Part shown: positions 25,006-32,875 of the stretch, in pieces
Numbering within the stretch: the stretch's first letter is position 1
Layout of the letters: each line of letters opens with the position of its first letter
From: Clostridiaceae bacterium
Lineage (GTDB): Bacteria; Bacillota; Clostridia; Lachnospirales; Lachnospiraceae
Assembly (NCBI GenBank): GCA_910575795.1
Contig: CAJTGE010000006.1
Span: 1 to 64,000 of the forward strand
DNA: 64,000 nt
Direction: 5' to 3'
The notes under the pieces: model-generated
The model's database searches: none
Seen by the model: only the letters and a program-made list of their open reading frames with translations
What the model was told of the DNA's origin: nothing
Translations under genes and position numbers: made by a program

Positions 25006-25767
25006 TTACGCCCCCGGCCTGACCAGCATCGCCAGCCCTTCCATAGACAGGTACATATCATTCAGGATCGCGTACAATTTATCTGACATGGGGCTGAACA
25101 TGAACAGAAGCATAAAAAGCCCCACGATAATTTTCATCTGGAAATTGATCGAAAACACATTAATCTGGGGGATCATCCTCATCAGAATCCCCACCGCAGT
25201 CTCCGCAAGCAGCTCCATGGCGATAATCGGAAACGCAAGCTGCATTCCAAGCAAAATCCCCTCGCGGAACATGTCCAGCACAGCCGCGGCAAGCTCCGGC
25301 CGGAAGGTAACGGTCCCAAAGGGAACTGCCCGCGCAGAGTTAAAATAAATGGCAAGCAGGCGTAAATGCCCGTTTGAAGCAAAAAAAAGCAGTACCAGAA
25401 ACGCATTATAAAGGCCCGCAGTAATCGTCATCTGGCTGCCGTGGATTGGATCATAAACCTGAGCCATATTTAAGCCCATGACCGCATCCATAATCGAAGT
25501 CCCAAACCGCACCGTCATAAGCGACAGCTCCATGGCAAACCCCAGGGTCAGGCCGAAAAACAGCTCCATTAAAAGCGCGGCTCCATACTGTATCAGACTG
25601 TCCGGCCGGACAGACGCCGCGTCCGGAAAGCTTAAATAAAGCATCACCGAAAGAACCAAAATAAACGCCGCCCTTGCTGTCCTGGGCAGACCGGACTGGC
25701 TGAAAATGGGGTTCAGGGCTATCGCCCCGCTCATGCGCATCACAATGAGGGAAAATAAAAACAGCAT
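25006..25767 (-). CDS. fliR: Flagellar export protein FliR
   Basis: FliR is a core subunit of the FliPQR export channel. The 253-residue protein has about six hydrophobic segments. The N-terminal LMRMSGAIALNPIFSQSGLP and the middle ELFFGLTLGFAMELSLMTVR are typical of the family, as is the C-terminal LLAETAVGILMRMIPQINVF. It is 5 bases downstream of fliQ, in the invariant fliP-fliQ-fliR-flhB order. Confidence 0.95.
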   Translation of the reverse strand: MLFLFSLIVMRMSGAIALNPIFSQSGLPRTARAAFILVLSVMLYLSFPDAASVRPDSLIQYGAALLMELFFGLTLGFAMELSLMTVRFGTSIMDAVMGLNMAQVYDPIHGSQMTITAGLYNAFLVLLFFASNGHLRLLAIYFNSARAVPFGTVTFRPELAAAVLDMFREGILLGMQLAFPIIAMELLAETAVGILMRMIPQINVFSINFQMKIIVGLFMLLFMFSPMSDKLYAILNDMYLSMEGLAMLVRPGA

Positions 25768-25772
25768 CTATC

Positions 25773-26036
25773 CTATCCCCCGGCTACCATGGAAAAAATC
25801 CCACGGGTAAAATCCTGCAGCATCACCAGCATGGTGCTCCCCAAAAAACCCATCATCGCCATAATCGCCAGGAGCTTTGGCACAAAGGTCAGCGTCTGTT
25901 CATTAATCTGCGTGGCGGCCTGAAAAATGGCAATCAGCACGCCCACAACCATACTCACAACCAGAAAAGGCAGCGCAAGCTTCAGCGCAAGCTGAAACGT
26001 CTGATACATCACATCCAATACTTCTAAGTTGCTCAT
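25773..26036 (-). CDS. fliQ: Flagellar export protein FliQ
   Basis: The 87-residue protein with two membrane hairpin helices has the family pattern FQLALKLALPFLVVSMVVGV followed by LIAIFQAATQINEQTLTFVP. It is one of four FliQ subunits per export channel. The ribosome site GAGAGGAGG precedes the ATG at 26036. A 78-base spacer separates it from fliP. Confidence 0.95.
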   Translation of the reverse strand: MSNLEVLDVMYQTFQLALKLALPFLVVSMVVGVLIAIFQAATQINEQTLTFVPKLLAIMAMMGFLGSTMLVMLQDFTRGIFSMVAGG

Positions 26037-26114
26037 TACAGCCTCCTCTCTGCCTGCTGCTTAAGCCCCCGGCCCCACAGCGGCAAAATCGTATCGTTTT
26101 CCTTACCCCGTTTG

Positions 26115-26771
26115 TCAGCGGAAGCTCTGGACAATGCTCGAAAACAGAAGCTCCCACCCGTCTACCGTCACAAAAAGCAGCAGCTTAAAGGGAAGGGACA
26201 CCATCGTCGGCGGCAGCATTACCATACCCATGGACATCAGCGTCGTGGCAACCACTACGTCAATCAAAAGAAACGGAAGGTAAATGAGGAAACCGGCCGT
26301 AAAGCCTCTTTTCAGCTCATTAGTCATAAAGGCAGGAGTCACGACAGTCAGAGGGTAATCTTCCACATTCTCCTCCACCTCGCTTCCCGACAGCCTGACA
26401 AACAGATCCAGCGTGCTTTTCTCTGTGTTTCGCAGCATGAATTCCTTAATCGGGCCGCTGAGCCTTGTTACCGCCTCCTGCTGCGTGATCTCGCCCCGCA
26501 CATACGGTTCATAGGCATTCTCCTGAAGCTGTCCCAGCACGGGATTCATGATGTACAGTGTCAGAAACAGGGCGATCCCGGTCAGGACCATATTCGGCGG
26601 CGTCTGCTGAACGCCCATCGCATTCCTCGTAAGGGCCAGAATAATGATGATCCGCGTAAAAGAGGTCATCATCACCACAAGCGAGGGCAAAAGCGCTACC
26701 ATGGTCAGCGTGAAAATCGCGTCCAGGGCAGGCACGTTACCGCCGTTTAAGCCTGTCAGAAGTTCATTCAT
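26115..26771 (-). CDS. fliP: Flagellar export protein FliP
   Basis: FliP forms the core of the export channel with FliQ and FliR. The 218-residue protein shows the signature TSFTRIIIILALTRNAMGVQ plus QTPPNMVLTGIALFLTLYIM, and PAFMTNELKRGFTAGFLIYL plus PFLLIDVVVATTLMSMGMVM. The N-terminus is short and hydrophobic, without the cleavable signal peptide of proteobacterial FliP. The ATG at 26771 overlaps the fliO stop by 8 bases. Confidence 0.96.
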   Translation of the reverse strand: MNELLTGLNGGNVPALDAIFTLTMVALLPSLVVMMTSFTRIIIILALTRNAMGVQQTPPNMVLTGIALFLTLYIMNPVLGQLQENAYEPYVRGEITQQEAVTRLSGPIKEFMLRNTEKSTLDLFVRLSGSEVEENVEDYPLTVVTPAFMTNELKRGFTAGFLIYLPFLLIDVVVATTLMSMGMVMLPPTMVSLPFKLLLFVTVDGWELLFSSIVQSFR

Positions 26772-27123
26772 CTTCTTCCTCCTTCTTCTGTTTATGGGAG
26801 AAAGCGTATTTCTTCAGAACATCTCCGAACGCATGCTCTGCCAATATCCCCGCAGGCTGCGTATTCTCCTTAAGCTCCCCCTCAATCTCGGTCAGAAGCT
26901 CAATGCCGGCCGAACTGACTCCGAGAAGAAAACAATGCTCCTGCACTTTTACGAGAAGAAGCTGCCTGTCCGCTCCCACCTGAAGGCGTTCGAGGACGCG
27001 CATATTGCCGCCCGACGCCGCTCTCCCCCAGCTTCTCCCAAGGAGGCGGCTGCACCACCATGCCAGGAACAAGACGCATGCCACTGCCACAAGCGCTCCC
27101 GTCAGAGCTGTAAAGTCCTCCAT
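26764..27123 (-). CDS. fliO: Flagellar biosynthesis protein FliO (FliZ-like)
   Basis: A 119-residue protein with a single membrane helix at residues about 8-30 and a small cytoplasmic domain containing MRVLERLQVGADRQLLLVKV, the FliO pattern. FliO stabilises FliP assembly. The ATG at 27123 shares bases with the fliY stop (TGATG), giving coupled translation. An earlier in-frame start lies within fliY and is rejected. The C-terminus is a Lys/Glu-rich tail. Confidence 0.9.
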   Translation of the reverse strand: MEDFTALTGALVAVACVLFLAWWCSRLLGRSWGRAASGGNMRVLERLQVGADRQLLLVKVQEHCFLLGVSSAGIELLTEIEGELKENTQPAGILAEHAFGDVLKKYAFSHKQKKEEEDE

Positions 27124-28532
27124 CACAGGCACTCCGGAATCAGGTTCCTGGCTACAATCTCCGTAATTCTTATGCCGAAATTGTCCTCTACGACTACGAT
27201 ATCTCCTCTGGCAATACATTCCCCGTTTACATACAGGTCAGCCTGCTCTCCCGCCATCTTGTCAAGCACAACGAGCGAGCCCTGGGTAAATTCCAGAATA
27301 TCCTTTACCAGCTTCTTGGTGCGTCCTATCTCCACGGAGATTTCGAGCGGAACCTTCATCAGCATCTCCTGATTGGTCCGGTTCTCCTGTCCGTCTCCTG
27401 CCTCGTCCTCCAGCACAGGGGAACTCATCGGGCGGATCAGGGAAGGCTCTGAGCTCTTCTTTGTCTCCTTTGCCTTGTTGTTCTCCCGCATGCTCTGCAT
27501 AAGCTCCATCATCTGCATCTGGGACTGCTGCATCTGGTTTAAAAGCTGCAGCATCATCGGATCCTGAGCGGCCTGATAAACAGCCTGCGGCGCGGCATAG
27601 ACAGGCGCGCTCTGCACAGGCGGTACGGGAACCGGGGCCGGAGCAGGCGCAGGCGCGGCTGGCTGTGAAGCCGCCATCATCGCCTCAATCTCCGCCTGTG
27701 ACATCGCTGCTCCCGACGCGGCGGCCGGTTCGGCGGCTGGCTGTGAAGCTGCCATCATCGCCTCGATCTCCGCCTGTGACATCGTCGCTCCAGGCGCGGC
27801 GGCCGGTTCGGCGGCTGGCTGTGAAGCTGCCATCATCGCTTCGATCTCCGCCTGTGACATCGTTGCTCCCGACGCGGCGGCCGATTCGGCGGCCGGCTCT
27901 TCTTTCTTCTCCTCCCGGGCCGGTGGCTCCGACTCATCCAGGCTCACCTGGAATGGCTCAAGGAGGCGTTTGACCAGATCCTCGGACATGATATTAAAGA
28001 ACTCACTCTTTAACTGCCCTTCAATCTCCAGTGAAAAACGAACCACGACTCTGCTGCAGTTTTCCGGAAAATATTTTTCTTTAAAAACCGTGTCGCTCTC
28101 AATCTCAAAGGATACCGGAGTGGAGATATCCACAGGAATCCCTAAAAATTCGGCCAGCGCTGTGGCGGAGGAACCCATCATCTGGTTCATAACCTCACAG
28201 ATTGCGCTGCGGTTCATCTCGTCCAGCTCGAACTGATCCGGCGGGATCTCCTCTCCCATCATCATCCCTACAATGATTCTGACGTCATTGCGGCTGAACA
28301 TCATGATATTACGGCCGTCCAGGCCCTTCACATAGGCAATCTCAACGCCCACTGCCGGCTCAAGCTTTTTGAATTCAAATTCGCTGCCTGCAAGGACTCT
28401 GACAACAGGTGTGGTAATATTTACTGCCGTGCCCAGCATGGTGGAAACCGCGGTTGCCGAAGCGCCCAGGCTTATATTCATTATCTCGCCGATGGCGTCT
28501 ATTTCCATTTCATTAAAGCTGTTAGCACCCAT
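27123..28532 (-). CDS. fliY: Flagellar switch protein FliY/FliN with triplicated CheY-binding-like motif
   Basis: The N-terminal CheC-like phosphatase domain (residues about 1-200) keeps both active-site pairs: E16/N19 in EIMN and E113/N116 in EVMN. The C-terminal SpoA/FliN domain is at about 385-469 (MLMKVPLEISVEIGRTKKLV, YVNGECIARGDIVVVEDNFG). The linker holds three 26-residue tandem repeats whose core MSQAEIEAMM occurs at 225-234, 251-260 and 277-286. That core resembles the FliM N-terminal motif LSQSQIDALL, which binds CheY-P. Pro/Ala-rich and Gln/Met-rich stretches follow. Likely a switch-complex component that both binds and dephosphorylates CheY-P. Confidence 0.93.
   Translation of the reverse strand: MGANSFNEMEIDAIGEIMNISLGASATAVSTMLGTAVNITTPVVRVLAGSEFEFKKLEPAVGVEIAYVKGLDGRNIMMFSRNDVRIIVGMMMGEEIPPDQFELDEMNRSAICEVMNQMMGSSATALAEFLGIPVDISTPVSFEIESDTVFKEKYFPENCSRVVVRFSLEIEGQLKSEFFNIMSEDLVKRLLEPFQVSLDESEPPAREEKKEEPAAESAAASGATMSQAEIEAMMAASQPAAEPAAAPGATMSQAEIEAMMAASQPAAEPAAASGAAMSQAEIEAMMAASQPAAPAPAPAPVPVPPVQSAPVYAAPQAVYQAAQDPMMLQLLNQMQQSQMQMMELMQSMRENNKAKETKKSSEPSLIRPMSSPVLEDEAGDGQENRTNQEMLMKVPLEISVEIGRTKKLVKDILEFTQGSLVVLDKMAGEQADLYVNGECIARGDIVVVEDNFGIRITEIVARNLIPECL
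27661..27894. repeat. Three 78-bp in-frame tandem repeats inside fliY
   Basis: Units start at 27661, 27739 and 27817 (each beginning GGCTGTGAAG on the plus strand), giving an exact 78-bp period, or 26 codons. They are nearly identical, with mostly synonymous differences, pointing to recent duplication or ongoing homogenisation. Copy number could vary between strains by slippage or recombination. Confidence 0.9.
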
Positions 28533-28557
28533 CCTTCTAATCTCCTTTTGTTATGCG

Positions 28558-29007
28558 TTATTTCCCTATATCTAATGCTCTCTGGGCCATCAGCTTCATT
28601 GCGTTTAAGGCTGTGACGTTTGCCTCGTAGGATCGTGTCGCGGACATGCTGTCCACAGTCTCTTTCAACAGATCCACATTGGGCATATTCACATAGCCCT
28701 CTTCATCTGCATCCGGATGATCCGGATTATAGACCCGCTTCATCTCCCGGTCGTCCTGTATAATCCCTGCAACCCTCACGCCTCTCGCCGCGCTGGCATA
28801 TCCGCGGCCGTGCGATGCATTGCGCAAAGCTTCGCGAAAAGAATTGCCGCCAAAGCTTTCAAAGACGACATCCTTTCTCTGGTAGGAACCGCCTCCCTGG
28901 GTCCGGGTCGTGTCAATATTTGCGATATTCTCTGCGGCAATATCCATCCTGAGGCGCTGCGCGCTTAAGCCGGAAGCGCAGATATCAAACGAACCTAAAA
29001 ATGCCAT
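28558..29007 (-). CDS. flgC: Flagellar basal-body rod protein FlgC
   Basis: FlgC is a proximal rod subunit. The 149-residue protein has FDICASGLSAQRLRMDIAAE then NIANIDTTRTQGGGSYQRKD at the N-terminus. The conserved VRVAGIIQDDREMKRVYNPD then HPDADEEGYVNMPNVD block is followed by the C-terminal YEANVTALNAMKLMAQRALD. It is normally encoded between flgB and fliE; here it lies between cheY and fliY, about 13 kb away. Confidence 0.95.
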   Translation of the reverse strand: MAFLGSFDICASGLSAQRLRMDIAAENIANIDTTRTQGGGSYQRKDVVFESFGGNSFREALRNASHGRGYASAARGVRVAGIIQDDREMKRVYNPDHPDADEEGYVNMPNVDLLKETVDSMSATRSYEANVTALNAMKLMAQRALDIGK

Positions 29008-29022
29008 TTTAATTCCCCCTGC

Positions 29023-29385
29023 CTATTTGCCCAAAACGGCGTTGACGGTCTGGACAATCCTGTCTGCATTGAACGGCTTAACGATGAAATCCCTGGCTCC
29101 GGACTTAATAGCGTCCACTACCATACTCTCCTGGCCCATGGCTGTACACATCACAACCTTGGCTCCGGCGTCAGACTCTTTGATCTTCTTAAGCGCCTGC
29201 AGACCGTCCATGTTCGGCATAGTGATATCCATAATCACCATATCTGGCTTCTCCTCGCCGTACTTCTGCACAGCTTCCGCGCCATCCTGCGCTTCCACAA
29301 AATCGGTATACCCGCTGGCGGTCAGCGCTTTTTTAATCATCATCCGCATAAATGCCGCATCATCAACCAACATAATCTTTGCCAT
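29023..29385 (-). CDS. cheY: Chemotaxis response regulator CheY
   Basis: The 120-residue single receiver domain has the acidic pair D8-D9, the phospho-acceptor D53 (MVIMDITMPNMDG), the switch Thr81 and the invariant Lys103. CheY-P binds FliM and FliY to change rotor direction. It lies 108 bases after fliM and 16 bases before flgC. The ribosome site is AGAGAGGAA. Confidence 0.97.
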   Translation of the reverse strand: MAKIMLVDDAAFMRMMIKKALTASGYTDFVEAQDGAEAVQKYGEEKPDMVIMDITMPNMDGLQALKKIKESDAGAKVVMCTAMGQESMVVDAIKSGARDFIVKPFNADRIVQTVNAVLGK

Positions 29386-29492
29386 TTTTATTTCCTCTCT
29401 TTTTCTTTAATTCGCAGCAGCTTTTAACTCCTCACTGACTGCCGCATAAATTCTCTATGTATAAAATCTGCTCAGATTTTAAAGCAGTCCGG

Positions 29493-30584
29493 TCATCCTT
29501 CGCCCGAGGCATACGCAGGTTCAAACTCCTCTGCGTTCTCTTCGCTCTCTTCGCTCTCGTAGGTCCTTTCTTCAATGCGTACAGCCACATTTTTCTTATA
29601 TACGCCCATCTGTCCGGTAAACCAGGGCTGTCTGCCCACATACAGCTTCACGCTGCTGTTCTTGGGCTTGTTCAGATCAATGATGTCGCCCACCTTCAGA
29701 TGATAGATATCCTTCAAGTCAAGCTCAACCGTACCAAGCTGCCCGGTTACCGGGAGCTGCGTATAACGGATATTGTCCATAATGATATCCTTGTTATCCT
29801 CATAGGCAAAGCCCCTCGCGATATGCTTACGGCTGTCTATCATGGAGAAGATAAATTCCAGAAGCGTACCCGGCATACAGATCCGGATTTTTTCCACCGC
29901 AAGGCCGGACACATCCACATTCAGGTGGATAATCGCCACCGTCTCGTCGAGTCCGAGCTCCTGCACCATGCTGGGATTCTCTTCTATCCTCTGTATCTGG
30001 AACAGGATGTTGATATAATTGGAAAATCCATCCTTTAAAGCCGCTGTAAAATACTCCACCACCCGGCGGTAAAGAGCCACCTCTACGTCGGAATAACGAT
30101 ACTCCGGCTCTACCTTCATTACTTCCTCGCCTCCGCCCAGCATACGGTTGATCAGGGTGATCACCAGGCCCGGCGTGACGTACATCATCAGAGGAACATT
30201 ATTCTTTCCCCTGTCCACCACAGTGGCATCAATCAGCGTCATACAATCATTCTCATGGAATGCGTTTACATATTCATAATACCTGCGCTCCTGAACCTCC
30301 ATCACCGTTATGTCTGTCATAACGCGGAAGATTCCGTTTACCTGGGAGGTAATGATCCGGGCGTAGTTTTCAAATACGCTGGTCAGGATCTTCATCTTCT
30401 CCTTTGTAAACTTCCGGGGACTGTAGAAGTCATACCTGCTGTATTTCCTCTCATCTGCCTCCGGCTTTGGCTTCTGCGTCTGAGCTTGCTTCTGTTCAAC
30501 TACCTCGGGCTCCTGCTCAGGTTCGCTGTTCTGCATGGACTTCAAAAGCGCGTCTATCTGACTTTGGGATAATACATCTGCCAT
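29493..30584 (-). CDS. fliM: Flagellar motor switch protein FliM
   Basis: FliM links the FliG ring to the C-ring and receives CheY-P. The 363-residue protein starts with the CheY-P-binding peptide LSQSQIDALLKSM at residues 5-17. A Glu/Lys/Gln linker follows, then the CheC-like middle domain (about 60-250, GGGEEVMKVEPEYRYSDVEV) and the C-terminal SpoA domain (about 260-335, LPVTGQLGTVELDLKDIYHL). The acidic C-terminal tail is about 25 residues. No fliL precedes it; motB is the upstream neighbour with a 23-base gap. Confidence 0.96.
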   Translation of the reverse strand: MADVLSQSQIDALLKSMQNSEPEQEPEVVEQKQAQTQKPKPEADERKYSRYDFYSPRKFTKEKMKILTSVFENYARIITSQVNGIFRVMTDITVMEVQERRYYEYVNAFHENDCMTLIDATVVDRGKNNVPLMMYVTPGLVITLINRMLGGGEEVMKVEPEYRYSDVEVALYRRVVEYFTAALKDGFSNYINILFQIQRIEENPSMVQELGLDETVAIIHLNVDVSGLAVEKIRICMPGTLLEFIFSMIDSRKHIARGFAYEDNKDIIMDNIRYTQLPVTGQLGTVELDLKDIYHLKVGDIIDLNKPKNSSVKLYVGRQPWFTGQMGVYKKNVAVRIEERTYESEESEENAEEFEPAYASGEG

Positions 30585-30607
30585 TGCTTTAAGCCACCTT
30601 TTCTATA

Positions 30608-31696
30608 TTATTCTGATGCCGGAACCTCGAATGAAGAAGGCATCGGAAGATCTCCTGCCACATCCGTATCAGCCGGGACTGCCGGCTCCACGGGGGCCGC
30701 TCCGTCTGCTGAAGGGAGCGGCATCGGGAAACCACCCTCAGGAGCTACATCACCGGTCGGAAGGGGCATCTGGAATTCTTCTGCCCCGGCATCCGCCGGA
30801 AGCTGCTCTTCCTCTCCTGTCAGAGGAGCCATCATGCTCGCCTCTGCGTCCGCATTCTCCGGCGCTCCCGGTTCTGAGGACTCAAAGCCATGTTCGCCAG
30901 TATCTGTCTGACCGCCGACGATGACTGTACTATCCTCGTTGATTCCGCTGGTGTACTCCTCATAATACTCATTCAATGAGCGCACATCCGCGCCTTCATC
31001 AATCAGCAGGAGCTCAACGCGCCGGTTCTGCGCCCTGCCCTCCCGCGTTTCGTTGGAGGCAATGGGCCGAAACTGACCGTAACTGACATCAATCATCTTC
31101 TCCGGATCCAGCACATTCTTGGCCTGCATATAGATAGTAACCTCAGCGGAACGCATGGCTGACAGCATACGGTCTGTCCTGGGATTGTTCGGCTTATCCG
31201 GATCGCCCTGCGCTGTATGAGCCATAATGTTTACCTGCTGGATCTGGCTGTTGGCCGGCCCCACCGCCTCGCAGAACACATCCATGACCTTCCTTCCCTC
31301 TGCCGTAAGCTGGGAGCTGTCTCCGTCAAAGAAAGCGTTGTCATGGAATACGATAAAGGTATAGCCGTCTCCGCGCGACACGGTTACGTCGTTAATCCCC
31401 TCTTCTTCCATCATCTCGGCGATGGTTAAGTACAGGGTATCCATATCCACTTCCGTCTCCGGAAGCTCGTCGAGTCCTGTGGAATCAGCATCATCGCTGA
31501 TCTCGCCATTGATCACAACGTCGTCTATAATTTCCTTATCCGGAGTAATACTGCGGACAAATACTTCCCATTTCTTCGAGTCAAGGCTTGACATGGAAAA
31601 CAGGAGAACAAAGAAACACAGGAGCAGCGTCACCATGTCCCCGTATGTATCCATCCAGTTTCCGCCGCCGTCTGTGGGACGATCCTTCTTTTTCAT
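30608..31696 (-). CDS. motB: Flagellar stator protein MotB with long C-terminal tail
   Basis: MotB anchors the stator to peptidoglycan and carries the proton/sodium-binding Asp. The single membrane helix is at residues about 21-40, with the critical Asp at D20 (YGDMVTLLLCFFVLLFSMSS). The OmpA-like peptidoglycan-binding domain is at about 110-250 (NIMAHTAQGDPDKPNNPRTD; EGRAQNRRVELLLI). Beyond it lies an extra tail of about 110 residues, rich in Pro, Glu and Ala with PMPLP repeats, not usual for MotB. Overlaps motA by one base. Confidence 0.95.
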   Translation of the reverse strand: MKKKDRPTDGGGNWMDTYGDMVTLLLCFFVLLFSMSSLDSKKWEVFVRSITPDKEIIDDVVINGEISDDADSTGLDELPETEVDMDTLYLTIAEMMEEEGINDVTVSRGDGYTFIVFHDNAFFDGDSSQLTAEGRKVMDVFCEAVGPANSQIQQVNIMAHTAQGDPDKPNNPRTDRMLSAMRSAEVTIYMQAKNVLDPEKMIDVSYGQFRPIASNETREGRAQNRRVELLLIDEGADVRSLNEYYEEYTSGINEDSTVIVGGQTDTGEHGFESSEPGAPENADAEASMMAPLTGEEEQLPADAGAEEFQMPLPTGDVAPEGGFPMPLPSADGAAPVEPAVPADTDVAGDLPMPSSFEVPASE

Positions 31697-32514
31697 TAAT
31701 CGTCACCCCCCGCAGCAGGCGTGGGAGCATTAGCCGCCTTGGAAAGCAGCTTTTTCTGCTGGGACTGCTTGAGGGAAGCAAGCAGATGCTCTCTTAAATA
31801 TTTGGGATTCTCTCCCGCCTGGATCGCGATGATACCTTCAATAATCGTAGAGCAATACAGCTCCTCCTCATCCTGACGGATGCGGAGCTTTTTGGCAATC
31901 GGATGGAAGATCAGGTTCGACAGAACACTTCCATAGAAGGTGGTAATCAGCGCCACACCCATATCCTGGCCCAGGGTCGCAGCGCCGTCGCTGGAACCCA
32001 GATCCATGCCCTTAAGCATGTTTACCAGACCTACCAGCGTACCGATCATACCAAAGGCCGGCGCATAGGCAGATCCCTTTTCATAAAGCCCCGCCACCTG
32101 GTCATGACGGGTCATCTGGTTTTCCAGCTCCCGCTCCAGCAGCACGCGCACCCGATCCGGATCATTCGCATCGACGATCATCAAAAGACTCTGCTTTAAG
32201 AAGGGATCCTTGATCTCTTCCGCCTTTTCCTCCAGAGCGAGCAATCCGCTCTGCCTGGCCACCATCGCCAGATCCACGAGCTGATCCACGAGCTTCGGAA
32301 TATTGTACTGCTTCCCCCGGAGCAAAACCATGAAATGTTTGGGCATATCCTTCAAAATCGATAACGGATAGCTTGCTATAATCGCCGCAAAGGTTCCTCC
32401 CACTACGATCAGGATACTGGGCATGTCAAAGAAATTCCCCAGCTTCGCTATGCCAATACCATTGACGATCAACACCGTTCCCAAAACGATTCCGATAATT
32501 GTTGTTAAATCCAC
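31696..32514 (-). CDS. motA: Flagellar stator protein MotA
   Basis: The 272-residue stator subunit has four membrane segments (about 1-22, 30-50, 150-170, 180-205) and the large cytoplasmic loop that contacts FliG. Motifs are IVVGGTFAAIIASYPLSILK and APAFGMIGTLVGLVNMLKGM then MGVALITTFYGSVLSNLIFH. It is cotranscribed with motB inside the fla/che operon rather than in a separate unit. The ribosome site AGGAGGTACGG lies before the ATG at 32514. Confidence 0.96.
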   Translation of the reverse strand: MDLTTIIGIVLGTVLIVNGIGIAKLGNFFDMPSILIVVGGTFAAIIASYPLSILKDMPKHFMVLLRGKQYNIPKLVDQLVDLAMVARQSGLLALEEKAEEIKDPFLKQSLLMIVDANDPDRVRVLLERELENQMTRHDQVAGLYEKGSAYAPAFGMIGTLVGLVNMLKGMDLGSSDGAATLGQDMGVALITTFYGSVLSNLIFHPIAKKLRIRQDEEELYCSTIIEGIIAIQAGENPKYLREHLLASLKQSQQKKLLSKAANAPTPAAGGDD

Positions 32515-32546
32515 CTTGCCGTACCTCCTATGCTATGCTGCTCTCT

Positions 32547-32577
32547 GCGCAGCAGTCCTATATTTGCACTGCTGCGC
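32547..32577. repeat. Hairpin between flbD and motA
   Basis: GCGCAGCAGT at 32547-32556 and its exact complement ACTGCTGCGC at 32568-32577 form a 10-bp stem with an 11-base loop in the 75-base spacer. No U-tract follows on the minus strand, so it is not a classical terminator; an mRNA processing or stability role is possible. Confidence 0.7.
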
Positions 32578-32589
32578 CCTTTGACTATT

Positions 32590-32790
32590 TTACAGGAGTT
32601 TATCCTTAAAAGCAACACAAGCATGCAAAAAAACTTTCACTTGCTGTAATATCTCCTCCACCGAATCCTTTACAAGGTAATAATCTCCGTTTACCATCAT
32701 GACTTTCGTCTCCGGGATTGACTCGAGATATTGTATTTGGATGTAATTCAGATAAATGACTTCCCCGCTCAAACGGGTCATTTTAATCAT
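32590..32790 (-). CDS. flbD: Flagellar protein FlbD (SwrD-like)
   Basis: The 66-residue FlbD family protein shows the standard pattern MTRLSGEVIYLNYIQIQYLE then PETKVMMVNGDYYLVKDSVE. In Bacillus the equivalent SwrD increases flagellar torque. It lies between flgE and motA as in many Firmicutes. Start ATG at 32790 with AAGAAGGG upstream. Confidence 0.92.
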   Translation of the reverse strand: MIKMTRLSGEVIYLNYIQIQYLESIPETKVMMVNGDYYLVKDSVEEILQQVKVFLHACVAFKDKLL

Positions 32791-32816
32791 CTGCGCCCTT
32801 CTTTCCCGTCACAGCA

Positions 32817-32852
32817 GCCATTCCGGGCCCCGAAAAGGGGCGCCGGGATGGC
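32817..32852. repeat. Strong hairpin between flgE and flbD
   Basis: A GC-rich imperfect inverted repeat (GCCATTCCGG...CCCC with GAAAA loop and GGGG...CCGGGATGGC) fills most of the 85-base spacer. It has no U-tract on the coding side. It may moderate flgE versus motAB expression by protecting or cutting the transcript. Confidence 0.7.
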
Positions 32853-32875
32853 CGCTCTTTATATTATGTCATGGA

